Shown here one piece after another: positions 1-12,317 of a stretch of 64,000 nt of DNA. The notes under the pieces are model-generated. The model did no database searches, was not told the DNA's origin, and was given only the letters and a program-made list of their open reading frames with translations. A program made the translations under genes and the position numbers. Origin of the DNA: Persicaria tinctoria (taxonomy: Eukaryota; Streptophyta; Magnoliopsida; Caryophyllales; Polygonaceae); NCBI GenBank assembly GCA_037127255.1, contig JBANSL010000010.1:29158620-29222619 (forward strand), read 5' to 3'. Every line of letters starts with the position of its first letter. The first letter of the stretch is position 1.

Positions 1-1025
1 TCTATGTGTAACTGTGTCTCTGAAATTGAATGACTAGAAATCAGCCCCATGGGCTTTATTTATAGGCTTCTAAACCTTGTTATTCAAGGATAGAAACATC
101 TCTATCTATATCTAAATCTATATCTAAAGCATTAAAGATAAATAAATTTAACTACATAATTAAATCTAAAAAAGGGAATTATATCTAAAAGTCTTCAAGT
201 GGATAAATCTTCTCTTCCATGATAAAACTTGATAAAATCGGATAGAATCGGCAATATTCGGCTCCAAGGACACCCAATCCGAGTAGGACAGCTCACAATG
301 CTTTACGCGGCTTCTGGAAGGTTCCTCAATCTCGAGTAAACTTACTCGATCTCGAGTAGAAGTGACGTCGACTTCAGTGGCTCGGCGTCTCGGGTTGCTG
401 GTCCTCGACAGGGCTCACATATGGCTCCTAGGGTGTCCTCGATCTCGAGGAATTCTTCTCGATCTCGAGTTGGGTGGCTCATCGACTAGGCCTTCTGGTG
501 TTGTCGAGCAACTCTTCTCGACATGCTTGGACATGGGCTCTCGACCTTTCGTCGACATCGAGGAATGTACTCGATATAGAGTTGTGGTGTCCGGGTGCCT
601 AGCCAGGTGGGGTAGCTCTTCCTCGGCATCCTCGGGTGGACTCTCCTCGACTCCGGGCATGATCTTCTGAGCTCCTCGATCTCGAGTAGTCAACTCGATC
701 TCGAGTAACCCCCTGGAGTCGGGTTGTTGTGTTCCTTAGCTCCTCCACATGTGCTCCTCGACTAGGGTGTGTTCACGCAGGATTTGCCGTTATCGACTAA
801 GGCTTGTCGATATCGAGTAGCTTTAAGCTCCGGTTCTTGCTTCTTGGTTTTCGCTCGAAATGGCTCCATATTCTGCAATATTAAACAGAAACTTATGTAG
901 ATCTCCATTTCTTACAAATAAGCATATACTACATAAATTCGACATATTCCCAACCCGAAATATGCAAAGTGTATAGAATATGGAACTAAAATATGCATAA
1001 ACACATGGCTACTTTAGTGACATCA
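1..1025 (-). repeat. Element A 3' LTR (partial)
   Basis: Matches 7005-8017 nearly base for base. One obvious difference is a 12-bp segment near position 85 that is missing from the right copy. A minus-strand TATA box (TATAAAT) is at 58-64. The TCGANNTCGA motif cluster at about 325-830 lies upstream of this TATA, in U3. The rest of this LTR is beyond the left edge. Confidence 0.92.
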
Positions 1026-1040
1026 AATCACCCCATACTT
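1026..1040 (-). other. Polypurine tract of element A
   Basis: On the minus strand this is AAGTATGGGGTGATT, directly upstream of the 3' LTR. The same tract with small changes occurs in B2, D and E. A short hairpin-forming segment related to TTGCTTG-AGGA-CAAGCAA lies just upstream. Confidence 0.75.
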
Positions 1041-3148
1041 AGACTTGCTTGTCCTTCAGCAATAACCAAACAATAACCAAGACCTACAACACATCCTTCA
1101 AGTCTTCGCCTTTTGTCAAAAGCAACATATCAAGTAGTAGCAATGTAAGACAAGTGAATTTAACGTCATCAAACATATATGAGTGATCCATAGGCATAGG
1201 CAATATAAATCAAACCTCACAGTGATAATGTGTTTACACTAAAATCTCAATGTGTTTAGGCTATGAAGATCAACTCTCAACTCGATTCCATATACAATCT
1301 CATAAATATTGCAATTTAAATATAAATCCACTTCGCAACCAATTATGAAAATGCAACAAGAATTATCAGGAGGACTTCGCTCAATAGAAGTCTTCAAAGA
1401 AGATTCCATTCGGCGGGGTTGTAATGGGGCTTGGTAAGAAATATAAGGGTATGGAATTATTTGGTCATGTGGTGCTTCATAAAATTCGGGAATCAAGACT
1501 CCTAAATCTTCAACACAACTCAACCAAACCATAACTCTCAATCATATGCATCAACCAAACTCTCCAATTTATCTCAATGAAATATGTAACCTTTCAAACT
1601 TCATCAACCTCTCCAAAGTACGTATCTTGCGAATAATGAAAGAAATAAGGTAAATTTGGCTCATGCACTTTATTCACAAACATATGTACATTTTCTCTTC
1701 TTTTTTCTATTTTTTTTCTCGAAATGAAAATAACATAAAATAATACTAGTGCATTTATAGGGTGAGCCAAAAGTCCTTTTACATAATATGCATAGCAAGA
1801 TAAAAATATAAAACCAACCCATCTCTCAATAAATTCCAAAAATCCTTCTTACTTGAAATGCAACATAAGCTTATTTTACACAAATCATCTTTCCAACCAA
1901 CTCTAAGTCTTAGTTCCCAAATGGGGGTCATGCTCAATTTGGCTAAGGATAATTTTGTGGAGTTTATAATAAAAGTCTAAGGCTAATGTTCTGGCTTCAA
2001 GCAGGGATAATGCAGGGTAGGTAAAGAGAGGATAAAATTGGCTTAAAAGGTGCCTCCATCATTTAATTCTCATTCACATCACCACATAAATGCATTGACT
2101 TTGAATAACTATCACAACATTTAGAGATGCATAGGAAGAGTAAATATACTCAAGAAAGCAGAGGGATTTTTTATGTTCTCCCTATAAGGCCAAAATTCTC
2201 ACTAGGACAATTTTTGTTGGATTTTAACCTTTAGCTTAGGATCATATGTGCTCAATTTTATCACAAGTTCACAATCCACATAAAAACAATTTCGAGGACT
2301 TAGGCTAAACCTTCCAAACACGCCATAGGATTTATATGATCAAGTTAGTCATTATGTATCATCATAGGACATCTAAGCTATGGTATAAAAATTAAAACAA
2401 TGCAGAAATTTAAACATGCATTTTTTTTTCTTTTTTCGACATTTTCTATTTTTTTTAATTATTTTTTTGTTATTTTGTCTTATGCAACTAAAAACAAGAC
2501 TAAAGTATGACAAAAGACTAAAATGCATAAAATTTTAAGCATGAATGCATAACATAAAAATTAAAATTTCACCATGTAAAACCAAAAGCAAGATTAAAAT
2601 ATATAATAATGATAATGAGCCTTTCCCCCTAATCATACTTTAAAATTTTCAGTGTAACCACTGTATAAAATCAAATAAAAACAAGGGTAAAGGAAGGAAC
2701 TCACAGAATAACACATCGAGGAGGAAAACAGTGCAGGTCGAGTAACTGGCTTGTCGATATCGAGTACCCTACTCGATATCGAGTAGCTTTGTCTGCGTCC
2801 AGTGGATTTCTGAAGTCGAGGAGCTTCTGGGCTTTGTCGATGTCGAGTTGGCCTACTCGATATCGAGGAGTGTCTGGGCTGCTCCTCCTTGTCGTTGTCG
2901 ACTTGGCCTTCGTCGATTCTGACTGTTTTTCAGGGACTTCTTATTCCACTTTTCGCGATCTTTTATGCTTGCCGACCTAAAAGTTTTAGATTTCACATAA
3001 AAACAAGACTATCCACATGAAGTATTCTAAAAGACAAAAAATCAAAACCAAAAACAAAAACCAAAAAGTTCAAAAGTCCCAAAATTCATAAAGTCTTATA
3101 TACATGCTCTAGATTTTAGAGTCGCTAGGCCGACTTCTCCGTTTGCGC
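1041..3148 (-). other. Element A 3' non-coding region
   Basis: About 2.1 kb between the end of the coding relic and the polypurine tract, AT-rich, with no convincing gene. It holds a separate cluster of TCGANNTCGA motifs at about 2730-2930. At about 1916-1950 there is a diverged copy of a short module that is conserved in the same place in B2, D, E and C. Open frames here, such as the 100-codon minus-strand frame at 1239-1541, have no recognisable domain. Confidence 0.6.
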
Positions 3149-5994
3149 TCAAGGACCATTAGTGTGGGGCCCGCTCATACTTGGCCCTTCTCCTGGATCA
3201 TTTAGGTCCTGATGATAGTATGCAAGCTCAGCTGACAGGTGGTTGCTTGCATCATCTCCCTTCTCTTTCTTCTTCTTCCTTCCAGCTCTTAATTTCCGCA
3301 AATTCTCTCGCCACGGGGCCTTACCTCCCCTTAAATTATTGATAAATTTTTTAATGGACTGAGGGGGAGTAGAATTCATACCTGAACTTACCTTTTCGGA
3401 CCCAAAACAGAAATCTTTGGGTTTGGGGTTAGTCGATGTCGAGTACAGCTGGTCGACATCGAGTACAGGGACCCCATACTTAGGCTCTGGGCAAGTCTGT
3501 GGCTCAGCAGAGGAAGTCGACATCGACGAGCTTTGGTCGAGATCGAGCAGTGGGTTAGTCGAGATCGAGGAAGTTTTGTCGATCTCGAGTATAGTGCTGG
3601 TGCTTTCCTCCGTTGATTGCTTGGTCCCGTGGTTGCTGATGCTTTTTACCTATAGCCATGAAATTTCCTTCTTTGTAGGGCCAAAAGAGAAATCTAAAAC
3701 CTCATCGCCTATGGTGAAGGTGAGCGATCGATTCTTGATACTAATTCTGGCATCTACAGTAGCTAAGAATGGTCTACCAAGAATAATAGGGCTAGTAGGA
3801 TCTTCAGCACAGTCTATAATAAGGAAATCTGTTGAAACAAAGAATTTACCAACCTAGACGGGGACATTTTCAACTATACATGTAGGGATGACCACTGTAT
3901 TGTTTGCCATGTATAGTTTGGCATCAACAGGTTATATGCATCCTATCTTTACCTTCCGCCAGATTGATAAAGGCATGATGCACACACTTGCTCCTAAATC
4001 ACACAGAGACTTATATTTATATTGTCCAAAAACCACAGTAACAGAAAACTTACCAGGGTCAGGTCTCTTTTCAGGGAAGTGGAGTACTTTGCATTCGCTT
4101 GTGATCTCTGAGATGGATCGCTTCTTGCTTAGGATTTCCTTCAGAAATTTGACATATCCAGGCATCTCTTGCAGGGCTTCTGTAAAAGGAATAGAGACGT
4201 TCAGTTCTTACAGCATATTAACAAAACGGTTAAACCTACCTGCAGTGGGATCTTTCTGTGCTTTGGAAGGGAAAGGCAGTGGCTTTTTCTGCTTTGGAGC
4301 CAGATCAGATGACGGAGGTGTTGTAGAGTCGTCGACGTCGGCCAGATTCTTCTCGATCTTGACTATAGGTTCCTCGATCTCGACTTGGGATGTCGACCTC
4401 GAGTTGTCTGGTTGTGCAGTGGAGTCCGAACTCAGCTTCTGGTCTGTGTCGAGCAGAGTTTTGTCGAGGTCGAGTAGAGGTTCCTCGAGATCGAGTTGGT
4501 CCTGCTCTGTGTTAAGTTGTTGCTCTGCCTTGTCTTGATGTTTCCCGACCTCTGGCTCGTGTAATTGATGCCCACTTCTGAGTTTGATAGCTGCGACGTG
4601 TCCGATCTTCCCCTTAGGATTTGGTTCTGTTTGCCAAGGGAACTGTCCGGATGGTCGTGGGATCTGTGCAGCGATTTGACCCATCTGGGTCTCTATTCCC
4701 CTTTTCCAGATGTCCAGTTCTCCAAATTTTGTAGTGATGTTCTGGAACTGGTTGTTGATGGTGCCTTGATTCCGACGCATCTCCTCAAGGATGAGCTGTA
4801 GATCATCCTTCTTTTGATCCCTTTCTGGATGTCCTAGAGCTCTGTATGGTGGGGGGTTCCTAGGAGGACCTTGGTTCCACTATGGTTGATAGAACCTTTG
4901 ATCTCCCATGTAGCGATTGTGACCCCCTGCGTAAGCTGCCTCTTCATGTGTCTCTGCCATCCTGACTTTCTCAGTGTGTGGGCACTTAGTAGTGGTGTGC
5001 CGCTGTGATCCGCATTCGATGCAAGGCTGGTTGACAGACAGATATTTGACTTGCTTGAGGAGCTTGTGATTCTGGTCTCTGTAGAACTGCTCCCTGACAT
5101 CCGGGTCAATCTGCTTTGCTGGCTCATAGAGTGGCATAGATGGTGCTGGCCTGGCATAGGAGTTCTCCTCATAATTTGTAGTAGACCCATATTTTTTGTC
5201 ATAATTGGTGAGCTTGTCTAGCACACCCCAGGCGTCAATTTGTCTTTAGTGACTTGGTCAAGAGAATTGAAGAAGATCTCCTGAATGACGTAGGGTGGTT
5301 GTCCATGAGTAGGGCAAGATCGCAGCAGTTCTTTGTAGCGTTCCCATGCCTTTGCTAGCGGTTCCCCAGGCTTCTGTTTGAAGGCTGTGATTTTCTGGCG
5401 GATGAGTGCTGTTTTGGCGGGAGGGAAGAATTTGTTCAGGAACTCTTGCTCTACTTGGGCCCATGTGGTGAGTGATCTTGATTTCAGCCCTTCAAGCCAC
5501 TTTAGTGCAGGTCCAGCGAGAGACCAGCGAAAAGCCTTCATCTTGATATATTCCAGAGTTATACCTTCAGCAAGAGTACGACACATGTCAGGAAAATTGG
5601 TAATATGTTCAAGAGGACACTCATTAAATTTCCCATAAAAATCATTATTTTTAAGCTCTATAAGAAATTGAGTGCGAATTTTATAAGAGTTTTCAGGGAT
5701 TAGAATCGCGGATTCAGGCACGAAGAGAATTGGATGCATATAATCCTCTACAGTGGTTGGGAATTGGGCAAGCTCAGCTCCTGCTTGCCTTGCGCGCTCA
5801 GCTTCTTTTTCCCTTCCAGCTCTCTCAGCGGCGATAGTAACATCCCTTGCAGCTAGTTCCCTTGTGAGCCTTTCAATCAGTTGTTCTTGTGTTTCTGCGG
5901 CCGCCATGGCTCTTTGTAGTTTAGCTCTGATGTGTAAAAGGCGTTCTGGTTCGTCTAAGCCGTCAAACTTAGGTGGTTGACCAGAACGGCGCAT
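3149..5994 (-). pseudogene. Element A gag-protease relic
   Basis: The start at 5994 gives the same MRRSG beginning as the intact homologue in element E. Visible in order are a coiled-coil N-terminus, an Athila-like Gag domain (about 5660-5230), a CCHC knuckle (CIECGSQRHTTTKC, near 5020), a motif-rich linker (about 4330-4560) and an aspartic protease with DLGAS (near 4000) and the downstream LGRPFL block (near 3770). A deletion of about 46 bp near 5222 shifts the frame, and several in-frame stops follow, mostly Gln codons turned to TAG or TAA. The last part (3523-3149) ends in a lysine-rich tail unlike element E and lacks the GPY/F-like module. Non-functional copy. Confidence 0.88.
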
Positions 5995-6056
5995 ACACCT
6001 GTAAAGTAACTCAAAGTAGACGTGAGATTCAACTACCTAAGGCGCGAATGATAGCT

Positions 6057-6074
6057 TCCCCGGCAACGGCGCCA
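6057..6074 (-). other. Primer-binding site of element A (tRNA-Asp type)
   Basis: The plus strand reads TCCCCGGCAACGGCGCCA, identical to the 3' end (with CCA) of plant tRNA-Asp(GTC), so the minus-strand element carries its exact complement 3 bp inside the 5' LTR. tRNA-Asp priming is typical of Athila-like elements. Confidence 0.9.
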
Positions 6075-6077
6075 ATT

Positions 6078-8017
6078 TGTTGTAAGAGGGGAAATCGAGT
6101 TTAAAATATAAAATATAAATTAAACCAGATTCTGCCCACGCAAATAATTACAAGACCTCCTCTTGATGTCGCAGTGGGAAGTCAGGATCGATCCACGAGG
6201 AAGCGTGTCAGCGGATCCTATGCAGCGGAGAAATCTCACAGAAGTGGTCGACAACAGGGGTCCTAGATCTCGAGTACAGTTACTCGGTAGAAGATCGGAC
6301 AGTCGAACAGCGCAGCAGTCACAGGCGATTTTGGTCGAGATCGAGCAGAGGGTACTCAAGATCGAGTAAACTCTTGTCGACGTCGGGTTGGCTTTGTCGA
6401 ACACCTTCACACAGAAGCTACAGCGACCGTGATCGAGAATCAGTAACTCGAGATCGAGAAGTGCTAGTCGATCTCGAGGAAGACAGAAACTAAAACGAAA
6501 GAAAATGAAGTAAGGACAAATGCTTTGGGATTTCGAACTAAACTGTATGTAAAAGACTTCCAATATTGGGGTTTGCAACAATGATAACCAAGCATGCATA
6601 AGGCAAGAATGAAACAGATAATCATGTGAATCGCATCAAAGGACTAAGCTTTCGCCTTTTCCAACAATTAGACAACTCTTTCAAGAAACCCTAATTATCT
6701 CTACCGATTTTATGTTTACAATCCAAGTTGTTAGCATGGACCTCCATTAGATGGGTAATAAACACATAACAAGTAGCAGATGCTTAAAACATGATAAAAG
6801 TCGGATCTTTACCTCAAGCACGCATGGCTATCGTCGGGCTTGCCCCAACCCTAGAAGTGGGTGGACTACTCGCGCTTCATTGCAACCTCAGACATTGATT
6901 GATGAAAAGAAACTTGCATTAAACTAAATTCAAAGCCTTTCCAATCCCCGCAATCCAACTCTCGTTGAACGCCAAAACCCTAAAACCTTTGAACTCCTAA
7001 AACCTCTATGTGTAACTGTGTCTCTGAAATTGAATGACTAGAAATCAGCCTCATGGGCTTTATTTATAGGCTTCTAAACCTTGCTAAACATCTCTATCTA
7101 TATCTAAATCTATATCTAAAGCATTAAAGATAAATAAATGTAACAACATAATTAAATCTAAAAAAGGGAATTATATCTAAAAGTCTTCAAGTGGATAAAT
7201 CTTCTCTTCCATGACAAAACTTGATAAAATCGGATAGAATCGGCAATCTTCGGCTCCAAGGAAACCCAATCCGAGTAGGACAACTCACAACGCGTTACGC
7301 AGCTTCTGGAAGGTTCCTCGATCTCGAGTAAACTTACTCGATCTCGAGTAGAAGTGACGTCGACTTTAGTGGCTCGGCGTCTCGGGTTGCTGGTTCTCGA
7401 CATGGCTCGGATATGGCTCCTAGGGTGTCCTCGATCTCGAGGAATTCTTCTCGATCTCGAGTTGGGTGGCTCATCGACTAGGCCTTCTTTTGTTGTCGAG
7501 CAACTCTTCTCGACATGCTCGGGCATGGGCTCTCGGCCTTTCGTCGACATCGAGGAATGTACTCCATATAGAGTTATGGTGTCCGGGTGCCTAGCCATGT
7601 CGGGTAGCCCTTCCTCGGCATCCTCGGGTGGACTCTCCTCGACTCCAGGCATGGTCTTCCGAGCTCCTCGATCTCGAGTAGTCAACTCGATCTCGAGTAA
7701 CCCCCTGGAGTCGGGTTGTTGTGTTCCTTAGCTCCTCGACATGTGCTCCTCGACTAGGGTGTGTTCAGGCAGGATTTGTCGATATCGATTAAGGCTTGTC
7801 GATATCGAGTAGCTTTAAGCTCCGGTTCTTGCTTCTTGATTTTCCCTCGAAATGGCTCCATATTCTGCAATATTAAACAGAAACTTATGTAGATCTCCAT
7901 TTCTGACAAATAAGCATATACTACATAAATTTGACATATTCCCAACCCGAAATATGCAAAGTGTATAGAATATGGAACTAAAATATTCATAAATACATGG
8001 CTACTTTAGTGACATCA
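6078..8017 (-). repeat. Element A 5' LTR (complete, 1940 bp)
   Basis: Bounded by TGTTGTAAGAGG on the plus strand at the internal side and TGACATCA at the outer side. A minus-strand TATAAAT is at 7062-7068. TCGANNTCGA motifs form two clusters: about 6245-6480 (the end next to the PBS) and about 7315-7810 (upstream of TATA). The dominant form is TCGATCTCGA. Long open frames here, for example 7158-7685, are by-products of the motif. Confidence 0.92.
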
Positions 8018-8953
8018 CTTATCACAAGAGGCCTTTCTCGAATCCTCAAAATGAAGAAACAATTCAACAACAAGGATGGATCAGAGTCTTCTAAATTTCG
8101 AGGTAAGTCTCAATACAACAAATATGACAAGAAGACTAAACCTTTGTCTTGTTTTGAATGTGGTGAAACAGACCATCTTGTGAAAGACTGCCCTCAAAAG
8201 ACAAAGAGCCAGTCCAAGAAAGGTGATAGATGGAAAAAGAAGGCCATGGTGGCAACTTGGAGCGATTCTGACTCAGACTCCAATGATGAGAATGCCAATG
8301 TCTGTCTTATGGCCTCAGGAGATGAATCCCACGATGAGAAGCTTGAGGTAACTGTAAGAGAACTTATGGAAAGTCCAAAAAAGGTATTATCGGAATTCCT
8401 TTCCAATATGATTGCCAATGAAGAGAAAGTTATTGCCCAAACTAACACTCTTATTAAGAAAACTGTGGACCAGGAAAGAACTATTGAGGATCTGTCTATG
8501 AGGGTCAAAAGTCTTGAAGCTTTTTATTCAGGTCTCGACATTAAAGTCAAGACTCTTGACTCAGAGATATCTGAACTCAAGCAAGATCTCTCCTCTCTAA
8601 GAAGTGAACAGCATGACTTAGAGAATGAGAAGATCTCCCTGAATAATAAGATTCAAGACCAACAGACAGCCCTTATAAGTTTTACCAAATCCAAAGGCAC
8701 TCTTGATAGGATGTTGGGTGAGCAACAAAGTTCTCTAAACAAAAGTGGTATTGGTTACAATCCAAGGTTTTTAAAGATGCAACACATTACCACTTTTGTA
8801 AAGGCAAAAGGAAGCAGAACCTCTCCTATATGTCACCACTGTGCGAGAAAGGGACATGTAAAAGAGACCTGCCCCTATAGAAGAAATACATTACCACGTG
8901 GATCCTATAAAAGGATCCACATATCATTCGCAATACATTTCCTGTTCATTTGA
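8018..8953 (+). pseudogene. copia Gag, C-terminal part
   Basis: The frame is open through from the element A LTR, but the copia-derived part begins at about 8018. It encodes a first zinc knuckle (CFECGETDHLVKDC), a basic stretch, an acidic stretch (SDSDSDSNDE), a long coiled coil rich in Leu, Glu and Lys, and a second knuckle (CHHCARKGHVKETC) near 8830-8872. Two knuckles separated by a coiled coil are known from plant Tork/Sirevirus-like copia Gags; I would not assign the lineage more closely. The frame is lost near 8953, before the protease. Confidence 0.85.
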
Positions 8954-9059
8954 GAAAAGAACGGATAACGTAAGTTTGGGTCCCCAAAGGCACTATTTTA
9001 TCAAATATGGTTTATCCCAATAATGGATCTAAATTTGCTTATTGGTCTAGCCACAAAGG

Positions 9060-9775
9060 TTGATATTTGTTTTGCGGGAGATCGCCAAGGTGAAGGAGCA
9101 AAAATGGATTATTGATAGTGGATGCTCGAGACATATGAGTGGGAAGAGTTCTCTCTTTCATGACCTAAAGAAGCAATCCACTGGAACAATCACTCTTGGT
9201 GACAAAGGAAAGTGTGACATCGTTGGTATTGGTAGTATTGGGAGTGATCCCAACCATAGTATTAAAAATGTTTATCTTGTTAATGGTTTGAAGTATAATT
9301 TGCTTAGTGTTTCTCAACTGTGTGATAATGATAATGATGTTGGATTTAACAAGAAAAGATGTTTAGTGCGCAGAGAAGATACAGGTGAAATTGTTCTAAT
9401 TGCCTATCGTTATAACAACATCTATGCCGTGAATGCTGAGCAAGTGGCACAAGGAAGCTTAACCTGCCTAAAGGCTTTGACGGACGATCCAAAGCTCTGG
9501 CACAGGAGACTCGGTCATGTAAGCCCACATACACTACAAAAGCTTGTGTCCAAAGGGCTTGTAAGAGGACTACCTGAGATGGACTTCAAAGGTATTAATA
9601 TGTGCAAAGCATGCACACGAGGTAAATAAACACGTAGCTCTTTCAAACCCAAAAAGGCTGTAAGTACTTCTAGACCCCTTGAACTTTTACATATGGATTT
9701 ATGTGGTCCTATGCGAGTCAAATCTCCCAATGGTAAAAAGCACATGCTTGTTGTTATATTTGATGAATGCAATGA
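9060..9775 (+). pseudogene. copia protease and residual integrase N-terminus
   Basis: The protease active-site region reads WIIDSGCSRHMSG near 9105. It is followed by the GAG-pre-integrase segment (LWHRRLGHVSPHTLQKL, near 9500) and the HHCC-type zinc segment ending CKACTRGK. An in-frame TAA at 9627 replaces what is usually Gln. The frame then continues to the start of the integrase core (MDLCGPM, near 9693) and, within about 20 codons, jumps to sequence normally found far downstream of integrase. The catalytic core with its D,D-35-E residues is absent. Confidence 0.87.
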
Positions 9776-11725
9776 CAGTTCTTTGAGTGAAAGTGTTGTA
9801 GATTTAGATCTTAACATCCATACAGAGAACAAGGATGGTGATGATGATGCTATCAAAAACATAGAGAAGAGGAACATGCAGGAACAAATTCTCAACATTG
9901 AAGAATTGGCCCAAGGTGTTGAAGATTCGTCCAAAGCCCTTGGTGTCCAATCCAACAGTGTTGAAACGTCAGAAACTGCTATAACTGAACCTAACAGATC
10001 CATGGAGTCAGATGTACCACAAATCAATCCTACTGGTGTGACGAATCATGGAGCTGAGACTAGCAAAAGAAAATTCAAATACTCCTCATCACACTCATTA
10101 AATGATATCATTTCTGACCTTACATCTAGTGTTCAAACTCGTTCTAAACTTAAAGATCTTTGTGCTTTTAACGCGTTTGTTTCTCTTATAGAACCAAAGA
10201 AGGTAGATGAGGCCCTTCAAGAGCGAGACTGGATCATTGCTATGCAAAGTGAGCTTAACGAATTTGAAAGGAACAAAGTCTGGACCTTGAAGCCTAGGCC
10301 AAAGCATCAATCAGTCATTGGCACACGTTGGGTATTTCGGAACAAGCTAGATGAGAATGGTAAGATCATGAGGAACAAAGCAAGGCTTGTTGCTCAAGGC
10401 TACAATAAAGAGGAAGGTATTGACTACGAGGAGACTTTTGCTCCCGTAGCCAGGCTTGAAGCCATTCGCATATTATTAGCATTTTCATCTTTTATGAGCA
10501 TAAAGTTATATCAAATGGATGTCAAGTGTGATTTTCTTAATGGTTTCTTAGAGGAAGAAGTCTATGTGGCTCAACCCCCAGGTTTTGAAAGTTCGAAATT
10601 TCCTAATCATGTTTACAAACTAGACAAAGCGCTATATGGTTTGAAACAAGCCCCAAGAGCTTGGTATGAGCGCTTGTCAAAATATCTTTTAGAAAATGAT
10701 TTTAAAAGGGGGTTGATCGACAAGACTCTTTTTATTAAGACCAAAGGAAAGGACATTTTGGTTATTTAAATATATGTTGATGATATATTGTTTGGTGCTA
10801 CTAACACATCTTTGTGCAAGGAATTTTCTGACATCATGTGCAGTGAATTTGAGATGAGCTTGATGGGTGAAATCAACTTCTTTTTGGGATTGCAAGTTCA
10901 TCAATCCAAGAAAGGGATCTTTGTTAACCAAAGCAAGTACACTAAGGATCTCTTGAAGAAGTTCAAGATGGATCAATCCAAAGCAGCCAAGACACCCATG
11001 AGCTCAACCTTATCTCTAGATCAAGACAAGACTGGGAAGAGTGTCAATCAAAAGGAGTATCGAGGGATGATTGGATCTTTATTATATCTTACGACTAGTA
11101 GACCTGACATCATGTTTAGTGTTTGCATGTTTGCTAGGTTTCAAGCTGACCCTAAAGAATCTCACCTCGTGGCTGTGAAGAGGATCTTTCGATATCTCAA
11201 TGGCACTAAGGAGCTTTGCTTATGGTACCCAAAGCAAAAAGATTTTACATTAATCGGGTATTCTGATGCAGATTTTGCAGGCTATAAGGTAGATAGAAAG
11301 AGCATGTCAGGATGTTGCCAATTCTTAGGAGCATCCTTGATCAGTTGGGATTCAAAGAAACAAAACTCAGTTGCTCTATCCACTGCTGAAGCCGAATACA
11401 TAGCAGTTGGAGCATGCTTCTCTCAAATCCTTTGGATAGCTCAACAATGAGAGATCTTCGCATCAATCTCAAAGGCATTCCCATTACGTGTGACAATACA
11501 AGTGCCATATCAATTACAAAGAATCCTGTTCAGCATTCAAGGACCAAACAAATTGATGTAAGGCATCATTTCATTAGAGACCATGTCGAAAAAGGTGATG
11601 TGTCCATATCCTTTATTTCAACTGTTTATCAATGGGCTGACATTTTTACTAAGCCTTTGGTAGAGGACATGTTCACCTTCATTAGACATGAGATTGGAAT
11701 GCTTAACAGGGATGCACTTTCGTAG
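9776..11725 (+). pseudogene. copia reverse transcriptase-RNase H
   Basis: After an acidic linker the RT begins near 10200 with the conserved TRWVFRNK, ARLVAQGY and DYEETFAPVAR blocks and has YVDD at 10773-10784. A TAA just before YVDD (10767-10769) replaces the usual Gln. RNase H follows, with SDADFAG near 11260 and STAEAEYIA near 11380. A 1-bp loss near 11447 shifts the frame before the terminal block ending ADIFTKPL (near 11640). The family is clear; the copy is inactive. Confidence 0.93.
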
Positions 11726-12317
11726 GGGGAGCTTTCCCTTTACGAAAGAATACTTCTACTCAGTGTCAAGACCTTTGAGATTCATGTCAAAGGTTGTGAA
11801 CTGAACAGTAGAGCACATATAACGGATCATATGTTTGGTTGATATCTTATTAGATATTTGATCAAATATTGTTTTAATGGATTTTAACCTTCTATATATG
11901 TTACCTATTTTATTTTCAGAGAAATCTTTTTATTTTATCCGACTATGGTTTATTTGTGGAAATTATTTTAAAATCGAATAAATCTTTTCTTGCCTTTAAG
12001 ATTTGAAAGGATCTTTTTGAATTTCGAATTATTTTGGTAAGTCTGATTGTGGTGACTATTTTCACGCTCCTCCCTTTGTTGAAAGACAAAAAGGGGGAGA
12101 TGGTTTGATGGTTTAGACTTTGAAATTGCTGTGAACCAGGATCTTGGAAGAATTTATTTTGTTTTATTTTGTTGGATGTCTTTCATTGGTTTTAAAACTT
12201 ATATGATCCAACATTTGTCTAACCCATGCAGGTACTTAGTCCGATTTTGCCTTATGATATATCTACTTGACTAAGTTACAGGGATGCACAGGTTTTGTCT
12301 TTCATCAAGGGGGGGAT
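11726..12317 (+). other. copia 3' non-coding region with purine tracts
   Basis: No coding capacity. Three G-rich purine runs occur: near 11724 (TAGGGGGAG), near 12090 (AAAAAGGGGGAGA) and at 12308-12317 (AAGGGGGGGA followed by TT). The last directly precedes the LTR and is the likely priming polypurine tract. Confidence 0.7.

Larger units (their letters stand above)
1..8017 (-). mobile_element. Element A: Athila-like gag-protease LTR element, decayed, cut by the left window edge
   Basis: Two LTR copies in the same orientation (1-1025, partial, and 6078-8017) flank an internal region with a minus-strand gag-protease relic, a tRNA-Asp primer-binding site next to the right LTR and a polypurine tract next to the left one. 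In element orientation the LTR starts TGATGTCACTAAAG and ends ACAACA. The sequence just right of the element (8018 onward) is copia Gag coding sequence, so A inserted into a copia element. The 5 bp after the right LTR are CTTAT, the expected target duplication; its partner lies outside the window. No reverse transcriptase, RNase H or integrase domain is present. Confidence 0.9.

Noticed and set aside
8194..8508. Minus-strand frame opposite copia Gag
   Set aside because: Shadow of the Gag coding frame; no independent support.
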